Assembly (NCBI RefSeq): GCF_016802725.1
Contig: NC_052667.1
Coordinates: 15,343,346-15,407,345, forward strand
DNA from: Solenopsis invicta
Taxonomy: Eukaryota; Arthropoda; Insecta; Hymenoptera; Formicidae
Direction: 5' to 3'
DNA length: 64,000 bases
Shown here: piece after piece, positions 1 to 11,074 of the stretch
Numbering within the stretch: the first letter of the stretch is position 1
Layout: each line of letters begins with the position of its first letter
Translations under genes and position numbers: made by a program
Notes under the pieces: model-generated
What the model saw: only the letters and a program-made list of their open reading frames with translations
Databases searched by the model: none
What the model was told of the DNA's origin: nothing

Positions 1-247
1 TTGGGCAGGTTCTCATAGCCCCCGTAATTGTGAGACTTGCAAGCCTCTGAATTTTTTGCAACTGTTGTCGCGCCGCCTTCTGCTCAGTTTTTGGCTACCA
101 TACTACGGCTGCCTAGGTGAGCTTAAGTCTGATAATAGCCGTATATGATCAGAGGCTTGAGACCTTAATTCCTGCCTAGGAGTCTGTGGCAGGTATAAAG
201 TGCTAAGGCCGTCTTAGTCTAAACTTTTTTTAGATATGAGTTCCATG

Positions 248-604
248 TCAGTTTCTGGATCCAGGATCCAGGATAACTCTGAGGTATTTAACTTCTGTTT
301 TGAAGCCGACCACAATGCCATCCAGTATGGGTGCTATAAGATAAAGCTTCCTTCTTCTGGTAAAAAGCACGATGGTGGTTTTTTTGGGGTTGATACGTAG
401 CCCCTTCCTTCTATACCACCGTTGCGTGATATTCAAGGCTCTTTGCATACTGTGTGAAACGATGTCCAGCTGACCTCTGATAGTAATTGCTATGCCGTCA
501 GCATAGCCTTGCGCCTCGTATCCATTGTCCATTAATGTGTTCAAAAGATCATCCACAACCACCGACCAGAGAGAAGCAATGATAGTACCCCTCCTTGGGA
601 GCAC
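248..604 (-). pseudogene. Reverse transcriptase palm fragment of the non-LTR element
   Basis: The 118-residue frame contains the RT palm: an SLWSVVVDDLL stretch, then GYADGIAI, where the usual YADD box reads YADG, then a thumb-side INPKKT motif and VKYLRVILD. The second aspartate of the catalytic pair is replaced by glycine, so this palm could not polymerise. RT of this type makes cDNA from the element's own RNA at a nicked target. The frame is only a fragment of a domain normally about 250 residues long, and more RT remnant lies at 1,040-1,303 in other frames. Confidence 0.8.
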
Positions 605-1941
605 CCTTTTGTCGTGGTAATGGTTACGATTTCTCCAGCCACTGTGGCTTTGACCCTCCGTTTACTTAACATGGCCTTGGTTCAAGTAGTGACAGTTGAG
701 TGAAAACCTTTCCCATCAGCCGCTTCCTCGATAGAATCGTATGACGTGTTGTCGAAGGCATCCTCTATGTCCATGAAGATACATAGGGCTATCTCCTTGG
801 CCTCATGGGTCCTTTCTATGCTGCTCACCAGACGATGCAAGGCGATGGTAGTGGATTTTGCCTTTTGGTAAGCATTGATTTAATTTTTGTGGAATGGAGC
901 TTGAACCAGCACCTCATTTTTGAGATACTGGTCCAGCACCTTTTCCATGCCCTTTAGCATGAAGGAGATGAGGCTGATTAGTGTGAATGATTTGGATTGG
1001 GCACTAGAACGCCCTCCACCCTTTGATATAAAGACCACGTTAGCCTGTCTTTACTGCTTGGGGATATACCCTAGCATGAAGCTGTGTTTGCACAAATTTG
1101 TAATGTTTGGCAACAGATATTCCATGCCTTTTTAAAGCCGGAAAAATCCCATTGCCCCCAGGAGATTTGTATGGTTTGAAGGATGAAATTGCCCATCTCA
1201 CCCTGTTTGGCACAAAGATATGATTGGCTATTTCTTTAACTCTGCGGGTAGTGGGGTACCAAAGTCCCTTTTTTCTTTTCCGTTTTGTCATCGGTGGTGA
1301 CATGATGGGTACCGTAAAAATGAGTGCTTAAAAGAAGCTTTAACATCTTCCCAGCGTCATCCGTGTATTCGCAATTTGGTTTAAGAAGATAGCCAATTTG
1401 GTTAGAGAGTTCCTTTGCCGTTACTTTTTGTACACGAGGAAAGTCGCAATAAGGAAGTTCGCAAATGCTTTCGCAGGAGCTCCTCCATGATTTCCTCTTA
1501 GACTTCCTCAGTTTTTTATTGTAATCGGTGAGGGTCTCTCTATACCAATCCTAATGTTTTTGACGTTTGGTCTTCTTGGCTTTATTGAAGAGCCTTTTGG
1601 CCGAGGAACGCATCTCCTCTACTTTGATTTCACCATGACGTTGTAGAGAACTTCTTTTTTTTGTAGGGCAAGTACTTGTAGGCCCTACGGATGATGTTGT
1701 GCAGGTCATTTGAGGCTCTGTTCAGATCTCTATACTTGTAATAACTTTATTGAAATCCTTCAATTCATCCCTTAGCAACTCTTGGTAGAGCGTCCAGTCA
1801 GTGAGCTTAGAAATTTTTATTTTTTATGCCGCTGGGCATAAAAATGCTCCTCGCTTTCAGATCGAAAACTATATTCCTATGATCCGAGAGCAAGGCTTCC
1901 CGGGAGACATTTGGTAATCTTGGAGCTAAGCAGGGGAGTAG

Positions 1942-2537
1942 CTAGTGTAAAGTCAAGTACCTTCTGCCTGGCCCTCTAGTAGAGAAAGTGGGTTCCTTTT
2001 CCCTATTAACTATGTCTAAGTTGGTCTGACACAGATATTCAGATAGGCACTCACCTCTATTGTTGATGTCCGTGTTGCCCCAGACCTTGTGGTGTGCGTT
2101 TGTATTGCAGCCGAGGATGAGGCCTTTGTTCCTTTCTTGGCAATATTGGATGAAGTTTATGACCTCCTCTGGTGATGGGTTCTCAACTATGTCTCCTGGG
2201 AAATAGGCTATTATTGCTTCTTGCCATCCTCTATTCGTTGGCAGCATCACCTGTACTGCCACTAGGTCCCTGCAAGCAAATTGAGGTAGTAATAGAAATT
2301 TAACGTGTTTTTTGAGGGGACCTCCTTGGCTTCTCTATTCCTTTCTCGTAGACCTATCTGCATTGTCAGTCTGCAAATTAGGCCTCCATAGACATAAGGC
2401 TCTTGAATTAGAGCTATGTCTATTTGTTTGTCGAAAGTCCTGCACAGCATTGGACGCCGTCTTGTTGTGCTGCAGATTAATTTGCAGGACCTTGAAGATG
2501 TCGGCTTAAGGGCCCTGACTGGGCGTGAAGGAGACAT
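1942..2537 (-). pseudogene. AP-type endonuclease domain of the non-LTR element, frameshifted
   Basis: Two abutting minus-strand frames cover the domain. The upstream one (2,262-2,537) has DIALIQEPYVYGG, the early endonuclease motif around the metal-binding glutamate. The downstream one (1,942-2,262) has GCNTNAHHKVWGNTD and NRGECLSEYL, matching the usual GDFNAHH..WGS block, with the leading Asp changed to Cys. In the intact family this domain nicks target DNA to prime reverse transcription. The split frames and altered residue show it is inactive. Confidence 0.78.
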
Positions 2538-3650
2538 GGGGAGGTGTGCTTTAGCACCTTTGGCCCCAGTGGTCTCTTTACCGCCGACCCAAATTCTGAC
2601 GCCGCCTTTGGCTAAAGTGGACTGCTTCGAGGCTGCAGCTCCTTTTATCTGGTCTTATTTTCTAGCTCCGATTATGGGGGTGGTAACACCCTTTGGTTTC
2701 TTGGAAGTGGCCTGAGATTTAGCCAGAGGCTTTGCAGCGCTCTTTGGTCTAATCACAATTTGACCAAATTTATAACTGGCTTTGTAGCTATTTTTCTTGA
2801 GATTTTCATGGGAGGGGCCGTCTATCGACATCGTGGGATGTACGGTAGATCTCTCCTGTGTCCTTCTCCAGTCGGTGGTGCTCAGGCATTGTTCTGGCTT
2901 TTAATGAGTTTGAGGATCCTTTTACTTTTGTTTTCCATGCTGTCTGAAAAGAAGGCGTTGACGATAATGGCCTTGGGTAGGTTCTTTTCCTCAATGGTCT
3001 TTAGTTTGGCTTCCTTCTATAGAGAAAGGGTGCTCGCGTTCTCGGATAGCCACTTGACAGTGGCTTTGTTTGCGCAGTTGAGGACTATTCAACCGGCTCT
3101 GTACGTGTAATCCAGGAACTTAGGTTTCACAAAGTTTTCTTCCTGATTCACGAGTTTTTAGAAAATAGCCTTTTAAATGGCTTTTATTTGGTCATTTGAA
3201 AGACACTGCTCTAGGTACCCTTGGTAAAGGATTCCCACTTTTTTAGCCTCTATCGCTTGTTTAAAGCTGATAAGAGCTGTGACCCTCATTGTTAAGGTGT
3301 TTTGGGGAGTTTCTTCCGTAAGTTATAGCCTCAGGCGTTAAACCGTTGGATCGGGCCCGCTGGAACTCTTACCCTCCGGATTGATTGGCTAGGCGGCTTG
3401 GATCCTGGCCTGGTTCTCAGGAATCCCCTGCTTCAGGAGCCATCTTAGCCTTTTTTTGCGCAGTCCCGCTGAGGCGTTTGTCGTGCAGCTTGAGTCGTTC
3501 GAGAGATTCATGCGGTGTTCTCCACGTTGACGCTCTCTTCTTGAATGGTCGTGGAGACAGTTGCTATCTCTTTTACTTCCATCTCGATTGATGCATTTGG
3601 AGTCGCATCTTCCTCTTTAAGGTTGTTCTCAGATTCCATTTTTGATTCCA

Positions 3651-4238
3651 CAAAAAACTAGGAAAGGGAAGGTCCACCATAAAGAACCTTTCATGCCGCA
3701 GTAAGAGAATTTTAAAATTGGAGGTCTCCTTGTCTCCAGAGTCCGCATGTTAAAGGTCGAACACCCCTTTGGTCATGCAACCATGGTCTATTCCACACGC
3801 TATTCCACCACTGGTTTGGGGTTTTTTAGAGAGGTAAATTCCTCTAAGTCCGAGCGTTAAAGTTAAGACTTTTTCTCCACTGTTCGTAAAACATGTCCAC
3901 AGACAGCAGTGGATGATATGACGGGTGTGGTTCTACAAGAGGAAATCACCACATCCGGCGTTGTTTTTCTCGGTGCAGTACTCATTAACCACAACACCAA
4001 GGCTCGGAGCGGGAGATGGTTTTCGACTTTCTCTTGTCTACATTCGTGGTGTTCTGCTAGACAGGGGCAGGGGACTCGAGGTAAGTTGGGATTTATCACC
4101 CCGTACCACAATCCTTGGCAAGGAGAGGCTAGGACCCTAAAGTGCTATATTGCGCAACACCTGCCGTCGGTTAAATTAATCTTACTCCTGACTTGGCCTT
4201 ACTTTTGTCTTCTTCAATGACACGTTATTGATTTGGAT
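3651..4238. other. Interval with no convincing gene
   Basis: Mixed-composition DNA between the ORF1 remnant and the Kolobok derivative. Short open frames on both strands at 3,863-4,220 overlap each other and show no motif. It may be the 5' untranslated part of the non-LTR element to the left, but no end or target duplication can be pointed to. Confidence 0.4.
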
Positions 4239-5104
4239 TTAAGGGGGTACTCTACTCTAAAACACGTTTTTTTCGGGATTTTTTTACAAGAAACTAGTGA
4301 AAATTGTTAATATCAGCTTTTTATGTATATATTTTATTATGTTTAGAGAACATAAAAAATATTTTTTAAAGCTAAATTAATGAATATAAATATTAATTAA
4401 ACCCTATCGAATACGTGGTAAAAAAAACGGTGTCCATGATTGCGTCCATTCTGGTTATCTGAAACAAAAAATTCAAAAAGATTTTTAATTAGTATAAGTT
4501 TGGCTATAGCAGAACTAAAATAGAATAAAAAAATAAAAAATTAAAAAAATGGCGGCACTTTGAAAGTTTAGTATGAATTTTCTTATCTTTCGAAGGTTGT
4601 CAAAATCGTAAAAAATTTTTTTTACTTAATTTTAGTTCCGGCTATAGCGGCACATCTGCTGAGGATGTACGCAAAAGCCGGACTTAATCGGTCAAATAGA
4701 TTTTGAGATATCTTGGACACCAGTTCAAAAAACATGGTTTTGAGAAAAACGTGTTTAAAGTTATGAAAAATCTTTATTTACGAAGATTAATCTGCCAATC
4801 CAGGACCATACAGGGAACCTTCCTCATGCTCAAAGAAGTCCTGCTCCGCTGATTTCTCCTCCCTAGTAGCAATTCTGGCTTTCAAACTAAAATCCTACGA
4901 GACCTGTCGAGACAAAGCTATTGCTCGTCTCCCGCTGCGCTTGGCACTGCGCGCTGTAAGCCGTTCCCTTTAAACCGCTACAACTTCGTCAATTTTATGA
5001 ATTTAAGCAAATCCCTTTACAAACATATTTTTTATAATATATACTTTGAGAAAAAAAAAATTTTTTTTATTTTTTGAAATTTTTAGAGTAGAGTACCCCC
5101 TTAA
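4239..5104 (-). mobile_element. Kolobok-type DNA transposon derivative, TTAA duplicated
   Basis: TTAA at 4,239-4,242 and 5,101-5,104 flanks perfect 20-bp terminal inverted repeats that begin GGGGGTACTCTACTC. TTAA target duplications are typical of Kolobok and piggyBac. A surviving transposase C-terminus inside (minus strand, stop at 4,787-4,789) matches the one in the longer element at 14.4-16.0 kb and settles the assignment as Kolobok. At about 860 bp between the duplications it is an internally deleted copy that would need a transposase in trans. Confidence 0.88.
4787..4975 (-). pseudogene. Kolobok transposase C-terminal remnant
   Basis: Reading the minus strand up to the TAA at 4,787-4,789 gives an acidic tail ending SLYGPGLAD. 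The element at 14.4 kb ends SLYGPGIDDYM in the corresponding place. Upstream the frame carries a serine/arginine-rich stretch with an internal stop. This shows the TTAA-flanked derivative arose by internal deletion of a coding Kolobok element and not by chance capture of ends. It is not functional. Confidence 0.75.
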
Positions 5105-5930
5105 TGGTGTTATCACGGATCGACAATTGTATTTAAATAAATTAAACTAAATTACACATTTTTAATTTATTTTAGTTTACTGGGCAAATTTTCAAAATCA
5201 TTGAAAATTATCCGACAGTTATATTTTACACAATATTTTTCTTACTGTTGTGCCCCAGACACGTCATTAACTAATTTTCGGAATCTTTATGCCCCCAAGG
5301 AATTAAAACTCGATGAAAGCCCTTAACGGGTCACAGATGGTAGACACACTCTTAATTCTAACGTTACTATATATTTGTATACTTTTATATTGCACTATTT
5401 TACTATTAGTAACTATATGTGTCACCCACTTAGTTTTACGGACGATCCGGTAGTCATGTCTTTTTGCGTTATCATCGGATTACGTTACTGGCTTGACGTG
5501 TGAGACACGCACGGTGAATAACGTTCCAGTCAGCTAATGATTTTACTCTCTGACGCTTCCTGCTTTTCTTGATCTATTTATTAGTAAATTTGTCAGTCAC
5601 TTCGACCAATTGTGTTTGTGTAAAACGCAACTCCTAAGTTTAGCCATAATCTGAATAACGGAAAGCGACTCAGCAATTGCTTGCTCAGTGTAATAGTATT
5701 TTGGGTAGAAAGCCTGAAAGATTATCCGTCTTTTGATATCTTTGCATATAGGAAATTCGAATCCTATTGCAAGTATGCATAGCAATTAAAATTGCGCTTG
5801 ATTTCGAGTTCCTATGCGGATTATATGGTGGTTGTATTGATTACAACACTACATAATTATTTGAATTTATTTAAACCCGGTTTTTTATTTAATTAACTTC
5901 TGGTTATTATTAACTTTTTTTATGATGAAG
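5105..5930. other. AT-rich interval, nothing recognised
   Basis: No open frame with a recognisable motif, no clear inverted or tandem repeat and no RNA gene were seen here. The small minus-strand frame at 5,597-5,785 has no feature to support it. Confidence 0.5.
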
Positions 5931-7640
5931 AAATCTCCATGAATCTCAGGCTGGCTAGATCTGTGAGTGTAGGACTCGAGTCAGAGTGCGTGCGAGTCCT
6001 GAGCGCTTTTTAACGGCCAGGATTGTCCTAACCTTCCTACCCACTAAAAACCCATCGAGTCCTATTTCAACCTTCGATGAGGAGAAAGACTCCGAAACCA
6101 CTTTGGAGAATTACATTGAAAACCTTTCCTAAGGGGAATCGGAGCATAAGCTACCCGACGCGCTATTTGTGTCAATTTGGGAGAGGGGCATTGGAGACCT
6201 AGCCAAAATACATTAGCGAACAGCCTTTGTTCAACCCCGAAAAGACACCGCAACACGCAAATGCCCCCATCGCGCTTATTTGGGTCAGGAGCAAGCATCG
6301 AAAGGTGTTCCGTGCCAACCCCATATTAAAGATCCGGTGGGCTGGCAGCCAGCACCAGACCTACATCTTGTCCACGGGATTTTGGTTGGACCGCCCATCG
6401 AAAGAGACTCTGCTAGACGAAGCGGTCCCAACAACCACGATCCTCACCTCATGATGAATCCCCCGAGCGCAAGGGGCAACCAGGGACAAGACCCAGTATC
6501 GTGGCTGCTTGCAATCCCGTCCTATTTACCGAGGATAGGCAATCCCGAGGAAAGTAGCAAAGACGCCTCTCCCTCCGGGACCTTGCCTTTCAAGCCGGTG
6601 TGCTTGAGATGATCCTGGCTCTCTTCTTTTGTTGCGGGAGAAAGAGGGGCTCGAGCATTAGGGAGACTCCTTCCACTTGCGAGGCTTGTATTCTCGCATT
6701 TCTTCTTGGTTGCCGGATTTTCCCCGGACCGGAAGTCCAACAAAGAGTTCTTTAACTCTACAATTCCCGTGACAAAGGCCTCCCCCATAGATACGGCACG
6801 AAGAAGCCCGAGGTTACGGCGGGGGCCGGATACCCCGAGCTTTACCCCTAAACATCAGGGGAAGAGGCTGGGGGGGGGAGGCTGGTGTCCCCTTCCCCCG
6901 ACTTAGCGCAGAGTAGGCCCTAAAGCCCTGCCAGGGGCGCTTACTATTAGGGCGCCCTTGGCGCGCTGAGTCGGCCTTGGCCGACTGGGTCCGGAGGGCT
7001 CCGGAAGCATGCTGCACGTGTTCCCGGAGCCCCCCCCCCCAAGGACCAGGGCAGGACACCCGGAGAGGTTTTAGTGGGTAGGCCCCCGCCGGCACGTCGT
7101 CGGCTGGAGAGAGCCCTACATAACCACCAGGCCTCTCCCGGGGCCTGGGGTATACGGTAACGCATTTCCCCTCCATAACCAAAAAAGGCTTCCTCCATAG
7201 AGGCCTCCGTTACGAGAGGGGTCTTCTTTATCTTCCGACCCTGTCAACCTCGCACTATCATCGGTTGAACTGCCGAGAGGAGGGGGAGGAGGCAAAAATC
7301 AAAGTCGATTTTCCGCATCCATGTTATCGTTTCTCTCCTTCTGCGGAGGAAAAGGATTCTTTTTCCCTCGGCCAAATGCCGGAGGAACTCAAAGAAACTT
7401 CTCAGCACCGAGGCAGTGATGAGGTGTCCTGTCGCACATTGAAATCGAACGCAATGGTGACATTACAAAAATACATTGCTACACCAAGACTAAAGGAGCT
7501 CTCCACACCAGATTCACAAACCATAAGGATAGATCCGGTTAACACAATATACGCAGGCGACGTCGAACCAAAACAATCAGAAGAGGGTGATATGGAGTAC
7601 GGCGGCAGCATTGGGACGGATTCGGCACTATTCTTTTAAA
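5930..7640. mobile_element. GC-rich retrotransposon debris (5' or gag-like region)
   Basis: Base composition changes abruptly to GC-rich with C- and G-runs (for example at 6,870 and 7,030), like the R1-like 5' region at 25-26.3 kb. Open frames of 60-124 residues occur on both strands (minus 6,814-7,182, plus 7,265-7,639) but none has an enzymatic motif. I infer a piece of a non-LTR 5' region. Neither the strand nor the ends can be fixed from sequence alone. Confidence 0.45.
7265..7639 (+). CDS. Hypothetical 124-residue frame in GC-rich debris
   Basis: An ATG-started frame coding for an acidic, glutamate-rich protein with no zinc knuckle, membrane segment or catalytic motif. It sits at the edge of the GC-rich block, next to AT-rich DNA. 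It could be the N-terminal part of a retrotransposon ORF1 or a chance frame in GC-rich sequence. I give it low weight. Confidence 0.2.
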   Translation: MNCREEGEEAKIKVDFPHPCYRFSPSAEEKDSFSLGQMPEELKETSQHRGSDEVSCRTLKSNAMVTLQKYIATPRLKELSTPDSQTIRIDPVNTIYAGDVEPKQSEEGDMEYGGSIGTDSALFF

Positions 7641-8380
7641 ATGCGAACGGGGAGTGACCAAAGTTTTGAACCAAATGCATGATAAAGAGGAACAACCACA
7701 ACGAGAAGACGATTAGAGGATACCAGAGTAGAAACAAACAAATAATGATCAGCCATAAAAACCGGAAATAGACTCAGTAGCGCTCTACATGACATTGCAA
7801 GGTAGCTAACCATAAACTGTATTAATATATAACCTCCGCAGAAATCTTAAACTATATAATAATATATACAATACATGTTAATTTTATAATATCATATTAA
7901 TGATCTACAAATTATGTCAGTTAATAACATATTTTATTTTAGAAGCAAACTGCAGCGTACAATAATATTACAGTTTTAATTTACTTAGGCATGAATACAA
8001 CTAGAAATAATTATTTTAATATAACCTATGTATATAATACATCCTAGACAACACAGTAATGTTTTAAAAACATACTTAAAACGTACATACTGGGTGTTTT
8101 AGACATATTAAAAACATCCAGTTTAAATCAATGGATATCTTAAAAACGTTTTAAAAACATCCAGTGTTACTATTATGGACTTCCTAAACATGTCCACTTT
8201 AGGACTAATGGATTAAAACTGGACTAAATTAATGCATTAAACAAATTTTAGACTACAATCCAGACAAAATGATTCTTATACAATATATTTTTTGTCGTTA
8301 AAAATAATTCTTTAAATAAAATTGCTCTATCATGTCACATTCCCCAGAATATTTTTTCTTATAAAAAAAAATTTATTTAT
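7641..8380. other. AT-rich interval with repeated AAAACATCC-like motifs
   Basis: No gene seen. Between about 8,060 and 8,230 the motif TTAAAAACATCCAGT and variants recur at least three times in loosely spaced direct order, giving a degenerate short-repeat texture like the subterminal part of a DNA transposon. No ends could be identified. Confidence 0.4.
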
Positions 8381-8381
8381 A

Positions 8382-8806
8382 AATATTTATTTTAATATTG
8401 TAAAAAACTGTTTTCTTAATGTTAATTCAAATAAAAATGTTACTAAAAGTAAAAAAATTGGAAATATTTCTTAAATATTTTTTCGGAATTTTCAAGCGGT
8501 CACCCATCCAAGTTGTAACCTCGCTGAATGTTGCTTGACCTGTAAGATTGCTGCAAACTAATTCCTGGTGGTAATCTGTGTAATTTGATGTTAATATATG
8601 TACATATATCAAGTCAATATATGTTATTAAAAAGATGAGACATATAATTAAAGCATGTTATTTATATAAATAACTTGGATGGGTGATTGCTTGAAAATTT
8701 TTAGAAAAAATTTTTGTGAAAGATTCTTGATTTTTTTAACTTTAAAAAACATTTTTATATTATTTAATATTAAAAAAACGAAATTTTAGTATTCTAAAAT
8801 AAATAT
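8382..8806. repeat. Foldback element with 5S rRNA-like motifs at the inner ends of its arms
   Basis: Left arm 8,382-8,517 pairs imperfectly with right arm 8,671-8,806 over about 135 bp. At the inner end each arm carries a copy of CCATCCAAGTT or its complement AACTTGGATGGGTGA, continuing into a CGCTTGAAAA-like tail. This block resembles the 3' half of 5S rRNA (the TACTTGGATGGGTGACCGCTTGGGAA region), and the left copy extends further in 5S order. It is too diverged to be a functional 5S gene; a 5S-derived SINE or a transposon carrying 5S sequence fits better. Confidence 0.6.
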
Positions 8807-9230
8807 CTTCTTCGTAAGGGTTTAGAATCTGTTCCTGTCCTAATTTGTGTCATAGACGTTTGACGGATCTCTTGTAACAAAAAAATGTCCAAAAATACAC
8901 GTTCGATATACATCCAGTGGACGTTCGTGTACAAACTAGGTTTGGATGCATGCCGTTTGTTGCGTGCAGTATGAACTAAGCTTTAAAACCTGATTGAGAG
9001 CACATTTCACACAAAATGCTTTGTAATAAAAGTAAAATGTCTTGTGCGATTTCTAAAAAAATTGTTAAAAAAGCAAAAGCAACATTGCAAGCAAACTTAG
9101 AAAAATTTTTGAATAAAATAGTTATTTTTAAAATGTCCAAATGTAAATATACTTTGTGCATTGTATAACGTACTTTTTTAGAACGTTTGTATTAAATCCA
9201 TGGACGTTACATATCTGTAACAACGGACAT
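8807..9230. other. AT-rich interval, nothing recognised
   Basis: No supported gene, repeat or RNA. Small open frames on the minus strand are lysine/leucine-rich and look like chance frames in AT-rich DNA. Confidence 0.45.
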
Positions 9231-10440
9231 TTTTAATAAAAATCCCGTCACCTACTGTGACGGGAGAACAATCCTGCTTAGACGTATCCTGAGGAAACGG
9301 CTGCGACACTCTGGGGGCCTGAAAATAAAAGAGACAATAAACAATAAACTGGTTGGCGACCGATATATGATAGGTAAGTGGACACATAACCTGAAAAATA
9401 TAATGACATCACACATTTGTCTGGTCATAACACCCAGGGCAGTGCGGTTTATTGCCGCAATTGGACCAGGTGTGTCCCTCCTTCTCACAATTGAAGCAGC
9501 GCTGGCTCCGGTCCATCAGACTCGAGTACTGGTGCTGCGTGTGACCTTAGGCCAGACAGCAGAAGTACCACTGAGGAAGTGCACTAAGAAACTCCACGCG
9601 GGCTGTTATCCAGCTCAGAACCGCTTTCCCGATCAGCCAGTCTCGTAGCCGTCGTGGCCGGGCACTGAACGATGACAGAGCCCAGGCCCTGGCGGCTACA
9701 AATCAGCCGACCTTGAGGTCCGCCGCGTAGCATCCCCCCCCCCAGAGTTGGCGACAGCCGTTGCCACCTCCTCCGGGGTAATGGACTCGTCAAACCCGGA
9801 GATGCGGAGTCCTACCCTACGAATAGAGCAGAAGATTTGCACGTCCAGGCCACTCACAACACGCCTTATCTCCGGAAGTCAGTTGTTCAGTGACTAGCCT
9901 GCTCTCCGCCCGGGGATATCCACAACGAGACTTGGTTTGCGATCGACGGAGATGGAGGCCAACGACTGGGGAACAAAGTCTTCCAGAACGATGCCCGCTC
10001 TCGCCAGCCGCCTCACGTTAGCGCGTCCTCAGTCACCGTGATCGTGACCGCGGTTGACTTGAGGGTTCGCCTCTTTATTTTCCTTGTGGTTACCACTTGT
10101 GCTCGCGACGGCACATTCCTTTTTTTGGCTGGCCGAGGTGCCGGGGGGAAGGGAGTGCAATTGCTGCGAAAACAGGCGATGCTGGAACAGTAGAGGAGCA
10201 AGATAAATCCACGGGAAATGGAATCCTGCCAGTGGTGGCCTTGCGGAGGTGCATTTTTGCGAGACAAGACAAGTCTCCTACACAGAACCCGGAGGACACA
10301 ATAGTAAATCCTGAAAACACCATTGTGGTGGTCAACGACGAACCAACGCAAGTGGAGGAGGCCCAAATACAAATGAACTATTTTAACATAAAAGCAGACC
10401 AAATGGTGCTCACACAGAGCATAGGCAGAACAACAACTAC
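9231..10440 (-). pseudogene. Non-LTR retrotransposon gag (ORF1) remnant with zinc knuckles
   Basis: On the minus strand a CCHC knuckle of the form CFNCEKEGHTWSNC lies at about 9,456-9,499, followed by a PHCPGC half-knuckle. A second degenerate knuckle lies at about 9,530-9,575. Upstream, at 9,584-9,793, is the RNA-binding-type VQCPATTATRLAD segment that precedes the knuckles in R1-clade ORF1 proteins. The parts fall in different frames and are separated by stops, so the gene is dead. No endonuclease or RT follows toward lower coordinates, so only the gag part survives here. Confidence 0.7.
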
Positions 10441-10895
10441 CGAGCAGCGGTGATTAGTTACAAAAAAAGGTCAACTACAAATAAATGACAACGACGGTAT
10501 TATGAGTACAAGCGACCAACAAAAGGAGACATTAGACCCACAATAAAGGATAAGATTGAGAATACTGTAATCATAAGATAGAATTAAGTTAACATATCCT
10601 ATAAATAATGAGAAGCATCTATTTAAACACAGTACAATTGGACACAAACTACTCACAGCGCTTAAACAGAAAAAAATTACTAAGCATCAGCCGCTGCGAT
10701 TGGTTGTTTCCAATTGTACTGTGTCCAAATGGATGTTTCCCTAAATAATCACTTAAATATATAACTTTTATTATTTTAAATATTTAGTTTACCTTAGAGC
10801 CACAAAAAAGGCAAATAAGCCACAACATTGAACTATAAAGCAATAATATGTTACAATTTAGTTTTTAATAACTCATAAAGTTTAGTTACAGCATT
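10441..10895. other. AT-rich interval with one short inverted repeat
   Basis: ACACAGTACAATTGGA at 10,627-10,642 is repeated in inverse orientation at about 10,709-10,724. No gene is evident; the lone minus-strand frame at 10,471-10,656 is hydrophobic and without motif. Confidence 0.4.
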
Positions 10896-10896
10896 T

Positions 10897-10999
10897 TTTG
10901 GTAATTCATAGTATATTATTTTATCACTTAAGATAAATACAGTAATATAATTACTGCATTTATCTTACTTGATAAAATAATATACTATGGATTAGCAAA
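10897..10999. repeat. Short palindromic MITE
   Basis: ATAGTATATTATTTTATCA near 10,908 reappears inverted as TGATAAAATAATATACTAT ending near 10,989, with a second inner inverted pair (AAGATAAATACAG and CATTTATCTT). The roughly 100-bp unit folds into one hairpin. This is the shape of a small foldback MITE; no superfamily can be assigned. Confidence 0.6.
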
Positions 11000-11074
11000 C
11001 ACCCACAAATTTTCCGCGCTTAAGGCAGATGGAGCGCAAAAAAGTGCGCATGCACGGCTAAGGAAAGCGAGAAA

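Larger units (their letters stand above)
1..3650 (-). mobile_element. Degenerate non-LTR retrotransposon (Jockey/LOA-like), coding part
   Basis: Minus-strand fragments appear in the order expected for a two-ORF non-LTR retrotransposon: a lysine-rich ORF1 tail (about 2.5-3.6 kb), an AP-type endonuclease (about 1.94-2.5 kb) and a reverse transcriptase (about 0.2-1.3 kb). The element runs off the left edge, so its 3' end is not visible. No reading frame is intact; many stops and frameshifts separate the pieces, so it is a dead copy. The clade assignment to Jockey/LOA rests on the style of the endonuclease and RT motifs and is tentative. A stretch at 3,660-4,238 could be its 5' UTR but I cannot fix the 5' boundary. 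Confidence 0.8.
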
